Below, piece by piece: positions 1 to 7,829 of a stretch of DNA of 10,396 nucleotides. Position numbers and translations under genes: made by a program. Each line of letters begins with the position of its first letter. Positions within the stretch are counted from its first letter, which is position 1. The notes under the pieces are model-generated. The model did no database searches. It saw nothing but the letters and a program-made list of their open reading frames with translations, and was not told where the DNA came from. Source of the stretch: Bacteroidota bacterium (GTDB taxonomy: Bacteria > Bacteroidota > Ignavibacteria > Kryptoniales > JAKASW01); NCBI GenBank assembly GCA_021789755.1, contig JAJYJD010000114.1:1-10396 (forward strand), written 5' to 3'.

Positions 1-642
1 GACTTCCACGGTGAGAAAGAAGTGAGGGGCCTCTACGCTGCTCTGACTGAGTCGTTTCGCGATTGCCTCGCGCATCATGGTCAAGGGTTCATCTTTGTAT
101 TCCCCCGTCGAGACGGCATTACTTGGACGCCGCGGCGAGGACGGGGCGAACGACTCGACATCGCGTTTCACGATTCGTCCGGAGGTGCCGCTCCCTTTCA
201 CAGTTTCCAGATTTATCCCGCGGTCCCTCGCAAGCCTCTTTGCAAGCGGCGAAGCCTTGAGCCGGCCATTGTCTTTTGAGGCGGGAGGTTGAGCCGGTTC
301 AGAAGTCTTTGCCGCTGTCGCGGTAGCCGTGTCCTTCGGGATTGACGCGACCGGGGCAGATGTCTCCTCTGCCGCCGAGCCCAAAACAGAAGAAACATCT
401 TCACCTGTGCTTCCGAGAACTCCGATCAAGCCGCCTATCGGGACTCTCTCTCCCTCTTTGGCGACAATCTTGAGGAGAGTTCCTTCGTCGTAAGCCTCCA
501 TATCCATATTAGCTTTGTCGGTCTCCACTTCGGCGAGTACATCACCCGGAGAAACTTTCTCGCCTTCCTTCTTCAACCATTTGATGATTCTGCCCGTATC
601 CATCGTGTCGCTCAGTTTGGGCATCTGGATCTTGATCGCCAT
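1..642 (-). CDS. pdhC: Pyruvate dehydrogenase E2, dihydrolipoamide acetyltransferase (partial, C-terminus beyond window)
   Basis: E2 core of a pyruvate dehydrogenase-type complex in the cytoplasm; it moves the acetyl group from E1 to CoA through a swinging lipoyl arm. The gene reads from ATG at 642 for 214 open codons to the window edge, so the 3' end is missing. Visible domains: one lipoyl domain (about residues 2-77) with lipoyl Lys43 in ETDKANMDME; an Ala/Thr/Pro-rich linker (about 78-126); a peripheral subunit-binding domain (about 130-164, ASPLAKRLARDRGI and GSGTSGRIVKRDV); then the start of the catalytic domain (MMREAIAKRLSQSSVEAPHF). The catalytic DHRxxDG motif would lie outside the window. 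It starts 10 bases after the pdhB stop, with a Shine-Dalgarno-like GAGGA overlapping that stop, which suggests translational coupling. The DKA lipoyl context and the pdhA-pdhB neighbours favour pyruvate. Family certain; substrate inferred. Confidence 0.93.
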   Translation of the reverse strand, partial: MAIKIQMPKLSDTMDTGRIIKWLKKEGEKVSPGDVLAEVETDKANMDMEAYDEGTLLKIVAKEGERVPIGGLIGVLGSTGEDVSSVLGSAAEETSAPVASIPKDTATATAAKTSEPAQPPASKDNGRLKASPLAKRLARDRGINLETVKGSGTSGRIVKRDVESFAPSSPRRPSNAVSTGEYKDEPLTMMREAIAKRLSQSSVEAPHFFLTVEV

Positions 643-652
643 CAGTCAATCC

Positions 653-1633
653 TCACTTTTTGTAGAGCACGCTATGAGCGGCATTGAGAACTTTTTCAAG
701 TGTGGGAAGAGCGTTGTGCTCGAGAGTTTTATTGTACGGCATCGGGACATCTTCAGCCGTGACGAGCTCAACAGGCGCGTCGAGGTAATCGAATGCCTTC
801 GAAGAGACCCTGTATCCGATCTCGCTTGCGACGCTGGCGAATGGCCAGGCTTCCGATACGACCACACAACGATTCGTCTTCTTGACACTCTCCACAATCG
901 GCCCGTCATCGAGCGGGCGCAAAGTCATCGGGTCGACGACCTCCGCTTCAATTCCTTCCGATGCGAGTGTCCCTGCCGCCTGCAGGACGAGGCTCACCAT
1001 CTTGCCATAGGCGACGATGGTTATGTCCTTGCCTTTCCTTTTCACATCTGTCTTTCCCAGTGGGATCGTGTACTCACCTTCCGGCACCTCACCCTTCAAC
1101 CCATACATCACTTCACTTTCCATGAATATGACGGGATTATCGTCCCTGATCGCCGACTTAAGCAGACCTTTAGCATCCTTAGGAGTACCCGGCACCACCA
1201 CCTTCAGTCCAGGAATATGAGCAAAAATACTCTCGAGCGCCTGTGAATGAGTCGCTGCCAGTTGATGTGCCGGCCCGTTCGGACCGCGGATAACCATCGG
1301 GACCTTGAGCTGGCCGCCCGACATGTGACGCATCTTCGCGGCGTTGTTGATTATCTGGTCGATTGCCACCAGCGAGAAATTGAACGTCATCACTTCGACA
1401 ATTGGGCGAAGGCCCACCATCGCAGCGCCGACGCCGACTCCCGTGAATCCCGACTCCGAGATCGGAGCGTCGATCACTCTATCTTCGCCAAACCTCTGCA
1501 GCAATCCCTGTGTGACTTTATATGCACCCTGATATTTTGCGACTTCCTCGCCGACGATAAAAATTGAATCGTCGCGTTCCATCTCCTCCGCCAGGGCCTG
1601 GTTTATTGCTTCTCTAAACGTAATTTCAGGCAT
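653..1633 (-). CDS. pdhB: Pyruvate dehydrogenase E1 beta subunit
   Basis: Beta subunit of the thiamine diphosphate-dependent E1 heterotetramer; with PdhA it decarboxylates pyruvate and reductively acetylates the lipoyl group of E2. It has 326 residues, the normal family length. Seen: the N-terminal REAINQALAEEMERD segment; the ISESGFTGVGVGAA motif with Glu60, the position of the conserved glutamate that activates thiamine diphosphate in E1 beta proteins; His129 in ATHSQ, matching the conserved active-site histidine; and a transketolase C-terminal domain (about 200-320). The ATG at 1633 is preceded by TAGGAG about 9 bases upstream, which supports this start. It lies 71 bases downstream of pdhA and 10 bases upstream of pdhC. 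The presence of separate pdhA and pdhC genes argues against a transketolase or deoxyxylulose phosphate synthase. No defects seen. Confidence 0.95.
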   Translation of the reverse strand: MPEITFREAINQALAEEMERDDSIFIVGEEVAKYQGAYKVTQGLLQRFGEDRVIDAPISESGFTGVGVGAAMVGLRPIVEVMTFNFSLVAIDQIINNAAKMRHMSGGQLKVPMVIRGPNGPAHQLAATHSQALESIFAHIPGLKVVVPGTPKDAKGLLKSAIRDDNPVIFMESEVMYGLKGEVPEGEYTIPLGKTDVKRKGKDITIVAYGKMVSLVLQAAGTLASEGIEAEVVDPMTLRPLDDGPIVESVKKTNRCVVVSEAWPFASVASEIGYRVSSKAFDYLDAPVELVTAEDVPMPYNKTLEHNALPTLEKVLNAAHSVLYKK

Positions 1634-1691
1634 TAAACAAGACTCCTAAGACAGTAATAAGCCTCAAGCATTGAGCAATCTTTTGATTTCT

Positions 1692-1705
1692 AAATGTCGA
1701 CATTT
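1692..1705. repeat. Perfect 14-bp palindrome between pdhA and pdhB
   Basis: AAATGTCGACATTT is a perfect palindrome that touches the last base of the pdhA stop codon. It sits in the 71-base pdhA-pdhB spacer, the longest gap in the operon. A weaker inverted repeat (CTCAA, 3-base loop, TTGAG; 1663-1675) follows on the transcribed side. Neither has a T-run like that of an intrinsic terminator. It could be a protein-binding site or an RNA-processing element, or chance. Confidence 0.3.
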
Positions 1706-2724
1706 CATACGTAGATATCGTCATACATGGATTCGAGGGGCGGCTCGGGGCTCTTTTCCGCGAACTCGACACATTCCGCGACAATTTTCTTCACGTCTTC
1801 CTCGACAGTGTCAATTTCCTTTTGTGTCGCGATTTTTCCACCAAGCAGAAACTTCTTCATCTGTTCAATGGGATCTCGTTGCTTTTCCTCCTCAACCTCC
1901 TGCTTGGTGCGGTATATCGAGTCCGGGTCAGACATCGAATGTCCCCGATAGCGATAAGTGCGGACCTCGAGGAGAGTCGGAAGACTCAACTCACGCGCCT
2001 TCCTTGCCGCTTCCTTCACCGCGTCGTACACGGCAAAAACGTTCATCCCGTCGGCAACCATACCTTCGATGCCGTAAGCGCAGCCTCTCTTGTGAAGCTC
2101 GGTTACCGCAGAGGCACGGTCCACGGCCGTCCCCATTCCGTACATGTTGTTCTCGACGATGTAGACGACGGGGAGCTTCCAAAGCGCTGCGAGGTTCAAT
2201 GCTTCGTGGAACGCGCCCTGGTTCATCGCGGCATCTCCCAGGAATGTCAGGCAAACCCGGTCTTCCTTCCGGTATTTTGCCTTGAACGCTATACCGGTTC
2301 CGAGCGGTACTTGTGCACCGACGATTGCGTGTCCGCCGAGCATGTTCCTCTGCGCGTCGAAGAAGTGCATAGAGCCGCCCTTCCCTTTGCTCGATCCGGT
2401 ATATTTGCCGAAAAGCTCCGCCATCAATTTCTTCGGATCCGTTCCCCTTGCGATTGCATGGCCGTGATCCCGGTAAGCGGTAATGAGATAATCGTCGTCG
2501 CGGAGCGCAGCCACTGCGCCGACCGCAACTGCTTCCTGGCCGATATACAGGTGAAGAAAACCGCCTATCTTCTGCATGCTGTATGCTTTTGCTGCCGCCT
2601 CTTCGAACCGCCTGATAAGAACCATTGTTCGGTACATCTCGACAAGCCTGGCCCTGCCTAAACTCAAGTATTCTTCTTTCAAAAATCCATCTGATTTATT
2701 TGTTTCAATGGCGTAGTCACTCAT
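1705..2724 (-). CDS. pdhA: Pyruvate dehydrogenase E1 alpha subunit
   Basis: Alpha subunit of E1; it binds thiamine diphosphate and Mg2+ together with PdhB. It has 339 residues, typical for bacterial E1 alpha. Seen: LHLYIGQEAVAVG (57-69), AYRDHGH (83-89), the cofactor-binding motif from GDA (163-165) to ENN (191-193), and the loop YRYRGHSMSDPDS. That loop matches the GHSMSDP signature around the regulatory serine of pyruvate dehydrogenase E1 alpha, which points to pyruvate rather than branched-chain substrates. The ATG at 2724 has CGGAG about 10 bases upstream. Just before that lies a short near-palindrome (GTGTT, 2-base loop, AACAC; 2739-2750) that could affect ribosome access; this is speculative. 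It lies 47 bases downstream of lipA. Acetoin dehydrogenase E1 alpha is a close relative and cannot be wholly excluded, but the lipoate and E3 context favours pyruvate. Confidence 0.94.
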   Translation of the reverse strand: MSDYAIETNKSDGFLKEEYLSLGRARLVEMYRTMVLIRRFEEAAAKAYSMQKIGGFLHLYIGQEAVAVGAVAALRDDDYLITAYRDHGHAIARGTDPKKLMAELFGKYTGSSKGKGGSMHFFDAQRNMLGGHAIVGAQVPLGTGIAFKAKYRKEDRVCLTFLGDAAMNQGAFHEALNLAALWKLPVVYIVENNMYGMGTAVDRASAVTELHKRGCAYGIEGMVADGMNVFAVYDAVKEAARKARELSLPTLLEVRTYRYRGHSMSDPDSIYRTKQEVEEEKQRDPIEQMKKFLLGGKIATQKEIDTVEEDVKKIVAECVEFAEKSPEPPLESMYDDIYV

Positions 2725-2771
2725 CTATTTTGTTCTCCGTGTTACAACACCAGATTTTTTCGTAATCACCT

Positions 2772-3656
2772 TTATATTACTATTTGTTCGTCGGCATGGT
2801 AAGAGCTTCGGACCAGTGGTCCTGATTCGACATACTTGAATCCCATTTCGAGTCCCTTTTCCTTGTACATCGCGAACTCGTCCGGGGTGACGTATCGATC
2901 GATCGGAAGATGCTCCTTGGTCGGCTGAAGGTATTGGCCGACAGTCAGTATATCGACACTCGACGTTCGCATGTCCCTCATGACTTCCAGTACTTCTTCC
3001 GGTTTTTCACCGATACCGACCATCACGCCCGTCTTTGTTACCAGGCCGTGTTCCTTGAAATACTTCAAAACCTCCAGGGACCGCTCGTATTTTGCCTGCG
3101 GCCTTACGACGCTGTAAAGTCTCGGAACCGTCTCGAGATTATGGTTGAGGATTTCAGGTGCAGCATCCACGACTATGTCCATGGCCATTCTCTCTCCCCT
3201 GAAATCCGGGATAAGGACCTCAATTCGGCATTTCGGATCGCGGATTCTGATCTGCCTTATGGTCTCCGCGAAGATTGATGCACCGCCGTCTTTTAGTTCG
3301 TCACGGTTGACTGAAGTGATCACGACATGCCGGAGTTTCATCGATGCGACAGCCTCGGCGACTCTTCTCGGCTCATCGGTGTCGAGCTCCGTCGGCCTCC
3401 CCGTCTTCACCGCGCAGAAGCCGCAGCTTCTCGTGCATGTGTCGCCGAGGATCATGAACGTCGCCGTGCCCCTGCCCCAACATTCGCCGAGATTCGGGCA
3501 ATGCGCCTCCTCACAGACCGTGTGGAGACGTTTCACTCGCATAAGATCCAGGAGCTTGGTGTAGTTCTCACCGTAAGGCAGTTTGGCGCGGATCCACTCG
3601 GGTCTGCGCGGCCGCGTATCTTCTTTTTGCATTACTTTGTCGCTTAGATCATCCAT
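2772..3656 (-). CDS. lipA: Lipoyl synthase (radical SAM)
   Basis: Inserts two sulfur atoms at C6 and C8 of octanoyl groups bound to E2 (and GcvH) lipoyl domains, completing lipoate. It has 294 residues, a normal length. Seen: the auxiliary cluster motif CX4CX5C (Cys48, Cys53, Cys59; CEEAHCPNLGEC), the radical SAM motif CX3CX2C (Cys74, Cys78, Cys81; CTRSCGFC), and the C-terminal RSSYHA (283-288) that supplies the serine ligand of the auxiliary cluster. All diagnostic residues are present, so it should be active. It begins 2 bases after the stop of the upstream E2 gene. The nearest GGAG is about 14 bases from the ATG, so initiation probably relies on coupling. A later start at Met9 would lose no conserved residue. 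The gene sits between two E2 genes whose products are its substrates. Confidence 0.97.
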   Translation of the reverse strand: MDDLSDKVMQKEDTRPRRPEWIRAKLPYGENYTKLLDLMRVKRLHTVCEEAHCPNLGECWGRGTATFMILGDTCTRSCGFCAVKTGRPTELDTDEPRRVAEAVASMKLRHVVITSVNRDELKDGGASIFAETIRQIRIRDPKCRIEVLIPDFRGERMAMDIVVDAAPEILNHNLETVPRLYSVVRPQAKYERSLEVLKYFKEHGLVTKTGVMVGIGEKPEEVLEVMRDMRTSSVDILTVGQYLQPTKEHLPIDRYVTPDEFAMYKEKGLEMGFKYVESGPLVRSSYHADEQIVI

Positions 3657-3658
3657 CT

Positions 3659-4945
3659 CTAAGATATCTGCTCCGTGTCGAAAGTCTCGAGGTAGTGGAC
3701 GATCCTTTCCAAGAATCTTCCGCCCAAAGCGCCGTCGACCAACCTGTGGTCGAATGACAGCGTGAGGAAACCCATTTGCCTTATGGCTATCGCATCGTTG
3801 ATCACAACGGGACGTTTCTTGACGGCGCCGACGCCGAGGATCGCGACGTTCGGCTGATTAATTATCGGTGTACCCATCAAGTTCCCGAAGACTCCGTAGT
3901 TCGTAATCGAAAAAGTCGAGCCAATTATATCATCGCCGGTCAGCCTCTTCGTGCGCGCGCGCACGGCAAGGTCGCGGATCGCTCTTGCCAGGCCGGTGAT
4001 ATTTCTTTCATCTGCTCCCTTAATCACCGGCACTACCAAACCGGTGGTCTCGATCGCGACAGCAATTCCAAGGTTCACGTAATTGTGCTGAACAATTTTG
4101 TTGCCTTCGATACTGCTGTTCACAAGCGGGAAATCCTTCAGCGCGCGGACGCACGAGTGAGCTATGAAAGGCATGAATGTCAGTCTGGAGCCTTCATTCT
4201 TCTCAAACTCCTCACCTCTCCGGGCAATGTAGTCGGCAATCTTTGTCATGTCCACTTCGGTGATCGCGGCAACATGCACAGAAGTATCGCGGCTGGAAAC
4301 CATGTGTTCCATGATCCGCTCCCGCATGTTGTCCATGGGGATAACAACTTCCCTTTTAGAGTCGAACGGCTTCCCGGTGCCTGTCGCCTCCGGCTGCTTC
4401 CGAATCTGCTTCTGAGCGATCGATCCGGGATGAGACCGGTCTTCTATGTAGCGCTTAAGATCTTCCTTAGTTATTCTTCCTCCAGCTCCGCTGCCGTTCA
4501 CCGATATGAGTTCGTCCGAAGAAATTCCTTCAGCTCTCGCCATGCTTCTTACGAGGGGCGAATAGAACCTGTTGCCGTTTGTGCCGTGAGATAACTTCCG
4601 GTTGCCGGCGGCTGCAACCGGGGTTTCAACAGCGACTACGGCTTCCACTTCATGCGTATGAGCCTCTTCCGCCGAATAGGAAGGCGCCGAAACGGCGCTG
4701 CCGCCTTCACCGGTATCTATGTACGCTATCACGGATCCCACGGAAACCGTGTCCTGTTCCTGCACTATTATCTTCGACAGGATTCCTGTCGCCGAGGACG
4801 GAATCTCTGTATCAACTTTGTCTGTACTTATTTCCAGCAGGACTTCATCCCGCTCTATCTTCTCGCCGGGCTTTCTGTGCCACTTTACAATCTTCCCCTC
4901 CGTAATACTCTCGCCCATCTTCGGCATCAGCACTTCGACTTGCAT
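3659..4945 (-). CDS. 2-oxoacid dehydrogenase E2 acyltransferase, probable branched-chain type
   Basis: Lipoyl-bearing E2 of the second complex; it transfers an acyl group from its E1 to CoA. It has 428 residues. Domains: a lipoyl domain (about 1-78) with Lys43 in STDKVDTEIPS; a linker rich in Ala, Glu and Val (about 79-125); a peripheral subunit-binding domain (127-168; YSPLVRSMARAEGI and GSGAGGRITKEDLKRY); and a catalytic domain (about 195-428) ending in SFDHRLVDGALGGRFL, with catalytic His400 and Asp404. The ATG at 4945 has AAGGAG 5 bases upstream (4951-4956). It starts 15 bases after the fused E1 stop and is therefore its likely partner. Substrate is inferred from that E1: branched-chain 2-oxoacids, although bacterial E2 proteins of this form are often labelled acetyl- or succinyltransferases. 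It differs clearly from the pdhC product, so it is not a recent duplicate. Confidence 0.9.
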   Translation of the reverse strand: MQVEVLMPKMGESITEGKIVKWHRKPGEKIERDEVLLEISTDKVDTEIPSSATGILSKIIVQEQDTVSVGSVIAYIDTGEGGSAVSAPSYSAEEAHTHEVEAVVAVETPVAAAGNRKLSHGTNGNRFYSPLVRSMARAEGISSDELISVNGSGAGGRITKEDLKRYIEDRSHPGSIAQKQIRKQPEATGTGKPFDSKREVVIPMDNMRERIMEHMVSSRDTSVHVAAITEVDMTKIADYIARRGEEFEKNEGSRLTFMPFIAHSCVRALKDFPLVNSSIEGNKIVQHNYVNLGIAVAIETTGLVVPVIKGADERNITGLARAIRDLAVRARTKRLTGDDIIGSTFSITNYGVFGNLMGTPIINQPNVAILGVGAVKKRPVVINDAIAIRQMGFLTLSFDHRLVDGALGGRFLERIVHYLETFDTEQIS

Positions 4946-4950
4946 GGTTG

Positions 4951-4956
4951 CTCCTT
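4951..4956 (-). promoter_or_regulatory. Ribosome binding site of the E2 gene
   Basis: AAGGAG on the minus strand, 5 bases before the ATG at 4945 and inside the 15-base gap after the fused E1 stop. It fixes the E2 start and shows independent initiation within the polycistron. Confidence 0.75.
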
Positions 4957-4960
4957 CTCT

Positions 4961-7084
4961 CTAGTACGCAGCAAGGTCTTCGAGGACTTTCAGCACTTGC
5001 ACTTCCGTCGGAAGCACTGCCTGTTCAAGAGGCGGGCTGTACGGGACCGGGGAGTCCTTGGCCGTGATCCTGCGTATCGGAGCATCCAGGTATTCGAACG
5101 CTTCCTCCGCGATAATGCTTGAGAGTTCAGCCGCAAAACCGCTCGTGCGTGTATCTTCGCTGAGGACGAGAACTCTGTTAGTCTTCTTCACACTATCCAA
5201 AATTGCCTGCTTGTCGAGCGGGACGATTGTACGCAGGTCAACGACCTCCACTTCGACTCCGCGTTCAGCCATTTTCTTGGCGGCATTCAAGGCAGAATAA
5301 ACCATTGCCCCATAAGTGACCACCGTGATGTCGCTGCCTTCGCGGCGCAAGGCAGCCTTTCCGAATGGCAGCAGATAATTCTCGTCCGGTTCCGGGCTCA
5401 TCGCGTAGCTTTGGCGATAGAGTCCCTTGTGCTCGAGGAAAAGTATCGGATCCTCCATGCGGACCGCCGTCTTGAGAAGTCCCTTCGCGTCGGCGGAGTT
5501 GGACGGATAAGCTACATACAGACCCGGACAATGCGCGAAAATGCTCTCGATACTCTGGCTGTGATAGTGACCCCCGTGAATATAGCCTCCTACCGGTACG
5601 CGGATCACCATCGCGCTCGACCAGGTGTTGTTGGAGCGATAGCGCATCATTGCAACTTCATTCCGGAGCTGCATCATCGCAGGAAATATATAATCGCCAA
5701 ACTGTATCTCGACAACCGGCTTGAACCCTCGCACCGCTGCGCCGAACGCTGCACCGACTATGCTTGCTTCCGCGAGCTGAGAATTGAAGACTCTTTCACG
5801 TCCGAACTTAGTCGAAAGTCCCTTTGTCGCAGTAAATACGCCTCCCTTTCCGTCCTCTACATCCTCACCCCATATGAGCATTTTGGAATCTCGTGACATT
5901 TCCTCGTGGAGCGCATGGTTAATCGCATCAACCATTACGACAGGCTTTCCTGAGGGGACAGTCCTTTCGAATTCAAAGCTCGAATAAATATCCTTATGAG
6001 CATAAATATGCTCCGTTACGCTGGAAATTTCCGGCATCGGACGCGTCTCTGCCCAGTCGGCTGCTTCGTCAACCTTCTTCTTCACTTCCTTGTGGATGGC
6101 TTCGACTTCCACCTTGCTCAGCAATTTCTCGCTCAACAAAATATTTTCCATGACAAGGAGTGGGTCGCGAGCGTGGTCTTTCTCGATTTCGTCCTTCGGT
6201 CTGTATTTCCGATCATCATCCGAAGACGAATGTGAAAGGAGCCTGACGACGTCTGCGACGATCACGCTCGGTCCTTCTCCGCGGCGCGCACGTGCTACTG
6301 CTTCTCGGGCGGCAGCATAGCTCGACACGAAGTCGGTTCCGTCGACCTTGAAGCGCGCGAGGTTCTTATACCCCTGGACTATCTCGTAAACGGATCCACC
6401 GGCCGTCTGCTGCCACTCAGGTACGCTGATCGCGTAGTGATTGTCCTCGATGCAGAATATGACCGGAAGTTTCTCCCTGGAAGCCCAGTTCAGAGCTTCC
6501 GAGAACTCTCCCTCGCTCGTCGCGCCTTCACCGGATGAGACGTAGACAACCTGATCTTTCCGGTCATGAACGCAGCCGATCGCGGTGCCGACGGCTTGCA
6601 GGAACTGAGTACCGGTCGGACTCGACTGCGTCGGCACGTTCAGAGCCGGTTTGCCGTAATGGCCGGGCATCTGCCTGCCGCCGGTCATAACATCTTCCGC
6701 CCTGTGCAGCTGTGCAAGCATGATTTCCTCAGGAGTGAACCCGATTCCGATCGCGAAAGCCAGCCCTCTATAGTACGGGTAAGCCCAGTCGTAACCGGGT
6801 TTCAGATTCAACGCACAGGCAACCTGGATAGCTTCATGGCCGGAGCCGCCGATATGAAAAAAAGCTTTGCCCTGCTTCAAAAGCGCGAGTTCTTTCTCGT
6901 CGAGCTTCCTCGCGAGGTACATAAGCTTATAAGCATCGACAAGCTGTTCGTTCGTCAACGAGGCGGCAGCCGATTCAACGGTAAGGGTGGCTTTCCCGTT
7001 TGAATGATCGCCCCCGGTCTTCTCTATATGCCCGGAATCCTTTCCCGATTGGGTCCGGGAATTTTCCGTCTTAATTGGAGGCAT
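4961..7084 (-). CDS. Fused E1 alpha-beta 2-oxoacid dehydrogenase, branched-chain type
   Basis: A single 707-residue polypeptide carrying both halves of a thiamine diphosphate-dependent E1. Alpha part (about 43-362): FFHIGGSGHEA; the cofactor motif from GEG (185-187) to EDN (213-215) followed by HYAISVP; and the loop LLSHSSSDDDRKYR (282-295), which resembles the HSTSDD phosphorylation loop of branched-chain 2-oxoacid dehydrogenase rather than the GHSMSDP of pyruvate E1. Beta part (about 380-707): Glu439 in LAEASIVGAAFG, His508 in HYHSQS, and a transketolase C-terminal domain. A linker at about 363-380 joins the halves. Residues 1-40 are a polar Ser/Gly/Lys/Asn-rich extension. The ATG at 7084 lies inside lipB (14-base overlap) with GGAG about 8 bases upstream, which supports this start. 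Fused E1 enzymes are known in Bacteroidota and relatives. The branched-chain substrate is inferred from the loop and the YAIS motif; its product would feed branched fatty acid synthesis or valine, leucine and isoleucine breakdown. Confidence 0.92.
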   Translation of the reverse strand: MPPIKTENSRTQSGKDSGHIEKTGGDHSNGKATLTVESAAASLTNEQLVDAYKLMYLARKLDEKELALLKQGKAFFHIGGSGHEAIQVACALNLKPGYDWAYPYYRGLAFAIGIGFTPEEIMLAQLHRAEDVMTGGRQMPGHYGKPALNVPTQSSPTGTQFLQAVGTAIGCVHDRKDQVVYVSSGEGATSEGEFSEALNWASREKLPVIFCIEDNHYAISVPEWQQTAGGSVYEIVQGYKNLARFKVDGTDFVSSYAAAREAVARARRGEGPSVIVADVVRLLSHSSSDDDRKYRPKDEIEKDHARDPLLVMENILLSEKLLSKVEVEAIHKEVKKKVDEAADWAETRPMPEISSVTEHIYAHKDIYSSFEFERTVPSGKPVVMVDAINHALHEEMSRDSKMLIWGEDVEDGKGGVFTATKGLSTKFGRERVFNSQLAEASIVGAAFGAAVRGFKPVVEIQFGDYIFPAMMQLRNEVAMMRYRSNNTWSSAMVIRVPVGGYIHGGHYHSQSIESIFAHCPGLYVAYPSNSADAKGLLKTAVRMEDPILFLEHKGLYRQSYAMSPEPDENYLLPFGKAALRREGSDITVVTYGAMVYSALNAAKKMAERGVEVEVVDLRTIVPLDKQAILDSVKKTNRVLVLSEDTRTSGFAAELSSIIAEEAFEYLDAPIRRITAKDSPVPYSPPLEQAVLPTEVQVLKVLEDLAAY

Positions 7085-7829
7085 GTTCTTTCTCCATCCT
7101 GCCTTCGCCGAAGCGAAGCTTTGGCTTTGCGCAGGCAGGCTCTAAGTGATATCTTTCAATGAATTGTTCGAATTGCGTTGCCTCGATTTCTGTTTGAAAC
7201 ACTTCGGCGAACTCTCTTGCAACAATGTTCCTGACTTCAGACATTTCCACGCGCTCACCGAGAATCTGTGAAAGCGAGGTAACACCCTTGTGGAATATCC
7301 CGCAGGGAATTATCCTTCCAAAATATGAAAGGTCGGTGTTGACGTTGAAAGCAAAACCATGCATCGTCACCCAATGACTGATCTTCACCCCGATTGCACA
7401 TATTTTCTCGCTGCTGACCCACACACCCGTATAATCGGGTTCACGGTGAGCTTCAACAGCATAATGTTTCAATGTCCTGATCACGACTTCCTCGAGATCA
7501 CGAAGATACCTGTGCACATCGAGATAATAGTTGTTCAGATCGATCACGGGGTAACTCACGATCTGGCCGGGGCCATGATAAGTGATGTCGCCGCCTCTGT
7601 CTATCCTGAAAAGTGCAACGCCGTTCCGACGCAATTCTTCTTCTGAAGCAAGAAGATGGTCGTCTCCGCCGGACTTACCGATCGTGTATGTATTCGTGTG
7701 CTCAGTAAAGAGAACCGTGTCGGGGATCCTGCCTTCGACTCTCTCATTATGAAGAGTCTTCTGAAGATCCCATGCGTATGAGTATTCAGTTGTGCCTATG
7801 TCGACGACCAGCGATTTGTTCAAATTCAA
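7071..7829 (-). CDS. lipB: Octanoyl-[acyl carrier protein]:protein octanoyltransferase
   Basis: Transfers octanoate from acyl carrier protein to the lipoyl lysine of E2 and GcvH, the step before LipA. It has 252 residues. Seen: the LipB signature RGGDITYHGPGQIVSY (78-93); catalytic Lys142 in SEKICAIGVK; and catalytic Cys176 in RIIPCGIFHKG. The Lys-Cys spacing of 34 is that of characterised LipB enzymes. There is no ATG near the start. The frame opens with TTG at 7829 directly after the lpdA TGA, and a second TTG at 7823 gives MNKSLVVDIG, an equally typical N-terminus. No Shine-Dalgarno sequence is visible for either, so translation probably depends on ribosomes finishing lpdA. The last 14 bases overlap the fused E1 gene. 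Function certain; exact start uncertain by two codons. Confidence 0.96.
   Translation of the reverse strand: MNLNKSLVVDIGTTEYSYAWDLQKTLHNERVEGRIPDTVLFTEHTNTYTIGKSGGDDHLLASEEELRRNGVALFRIDRGGDITYHGPGQIVSYPVIDLNNYYLDVHRYLRDLEEVVIRTLKHYAVEAHREPDYTGVWVSSEKICAIGVKISHWVTMHGFAFNVNTDLSYFGRIIPCGIFHKGVTSLSQILGERVEMSEVRNIVAREFAEVFQTEIEATQFEQFIERYHLEPACAKPKLRFGEGRMEKEHASN

Noticed and set aside
515..1246. 243-codon + strand frame across pdhC and pdhB
   Set aside because: It spans two real minus-strand genes, and its product has a Ser- and His-rich shadow-like composition.
1822..2661. 279-codon open frame on the + strand opposite pdhA
   Set aside because: It lies wholly antisense to a gene with clear E1 alpha motifs, and its translation shows no recognisable domain. 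Long antisense frames are expected in GC-rich coding DNA.
2739..2750. GTGTT/AACAC near-palindrome in the lipA-pdhA gap, as a terminator
   Set aside because: The stem is only 4 to 5 bp with almost no loop, and no T-run follows in the direction of transcription.
3776..4594. 272-codon open frame on the + strand opposite the E2 gene
   Set aside because: It is antisense to a full-length E2 with an intact catalytic motif, and its translation is unlike any family I know.
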